From: Nitrospirae bacterium GWC2_56_14
GTDB lineage: Bacteria; Nitrospirota; UBA9217
Length of the DNA stretch: 7,764 bases
Assembly: GCA_001803705.1 (NCBI GenBank)
Contig: MHDY01000008.1
Location: 5,919-13,682, forward strand
Direction: 5' to 3'
The notes under the pieces are model-generated. The model was not told the DNA's origin. It ran no database searches and worked only from the letters and a program-made list of their open reading frames with translations. The translations under genes were made by a program, and so were the position numbers. Positions 7,230-7,764 of this stretch are shown in pieces; position 1 is the first letter of the stretch, and each line of letters starts with the position of its first letter.

Positions 7230-7764
7230 ATGGCAATCAACGACGTATCATTGACCGCAGGAATGAGGAGCAACCTTCTTCAACTCCAAGGGACCACGAA
7301 ACTGATCGACCGCACCCAGGAGCGCCTCTCCACCGGCAAACAGGTCAACAGCGCGCTTGACAACCCGACCAACTTCTTCGCAGCGCAGGCAGCCAACAAC
7401 CGGGCAGCCGACTTTGCAGTCCGCAAAGACGGTATGGCTGAGGCAATCCAGAACGTCAAAGCCGCCGACGCAGGTATCACCGCAATCACTGCCCTTGTCG
7501 ACGCCGCAAAAGGTCTTGCAGAGGCAGCTCTCGGCACATCCAACACCACCGACCGCGCATCGTTCGCCACCCAGTTCGGCACGCTGAGAACCCAGATCGA
7601 CCAGCTTGCCGGTGACTCAGGGTATCGCGGCACGAACCTGCTCAAGTCCCAGAGCCTGACTGTCAACTTCAACGAAGACTCGACCTCCAATCTGGCTATC
7701 ACTGGCTTCGACTCAACGGCTTCCGGTCTGTCAGTTGATTCTGCGGCAAACGCATGGGCAGGCT
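7230..7764 (+). CDS. fliC: Flagellin, N-terminal part (cut by window end)
   Basis: The filament subunit. The window holds the first 178 codons and the frame is still open at the last base. The N-terminal D0/D1 helical region shows SLTAGMRSNL (7-16), DRTQERLSTGKQVNSALDNP (27-46), NFFAAQAANNRAADF (48-62) and the second helix ending IDQLAGDSGYRGTNLL (123-138), all characteristic of bacterial flagellin N termini. From about residue 143 the sequence becomes Ser/Thr/Asn-rich (SLTVNFNEDSTS, then DSTASGLSVDSA at 161-172), the start of the surface-exposed central domain where O-glycans normally attach. The style resembles Desulfuromonadales/Geobacter flagellins. As expected for a type III-exported flagellar protein there is no cleaved signal peptide. 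It is driven by its own sigma-28 promoter at the end of the glycosyltransferase gene. The C-terminal D1/D0 helices lie outside the window. The symbol fliC is by family; the locus may carry several copies. Confidence 0.95.
   Translation, partial: MAINDVSLTAGMRSNLLQLQGTTKLIDRTQERLSTGKQVNSALDNPTNFFAAQAANNRAADFAVRKDGMAEAIQNVKAADAGITAITALVDAAKGLAEAALGTSNTTDRASFATQFGTLRTQIDQLAGDSGYRGTNLLKSQSLTVNFNEDSTSNLAITGFDSTASGLSVDSAANAWAG

Noticed and set aside
7040..7360. Plus-strand frame bridging the end of the large glycosyltransferase and the start of flagellin
   Set aside because: It runs out of frame through both genes and the promoter/leader; the product is low-complexity and basic with no motif.

Overview
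The window is a compact plus-strand block from a flagellated Gram-negative bacterium. It holds four tightly packed genes, followed by the 5' part of a flagellin gene. Flagellin sequence style, moderately high G+C and long TPR-glycosyltransferase proteins suggest Geobacter or a related Desulfuromonadales-type deltaproteobacterium. That assignment rests on family memory, not on a search.

Layout. (1) 20-1978: TPR protein with a central family-2 (GT2) glycosyltransferase domain; its frame is open to the window edge, so the true start may lie upstream. (2) 1979-2854: FkbM-type methyltransferase, whose GTG start directly abuts the stop of gene 1. (3) 2873-3610: small class I SAM methyltransferase of the CmoB/DUF1698 type. 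(4) 3615-7154: 1179-residue protein with the order TPR - GT41 (OGT/SPINDLY) catalytic domain - TPR - GT9-like (heptosyltransferase-type) GT-B domain. (5) 7230 to the window end: the first 178 residues of flagellin. The gaps between genes 1-4 are 0, 18 and 4 bases, so they form one operon, probably with translational coupling. No stretch above 300 bases lacks a gene, and no tRNA, IS element, CRISPR array or convincing minus-strand gene was seen.

The flagellin gene has its own promoter. TAAAGATA-N11-GTCGATAT (7152-7178) matches the sigma-28/FliA consensus with exact spacing, and its first three bases are the stop codon of the giant glycosyltransferase. The predicted short leader carries a 5-bp hairpin close to its 5' end and a strong Shine-Dalgarno.

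Inferred biology: genes 1-4 are a cytoplasmic flagellin-modification set. Three TPR-tethered glycosyltransferase modules (GT2, GT41, GT9-like) would build a glycan on flagellin, and two unrelated methyltransferases would O-methylate sugars of that glycan. None of the four proteins shows a signal peptide or membrane segment, which fits modification before flagellar export. Target, sugars and linkage order cannot be read from sequence.
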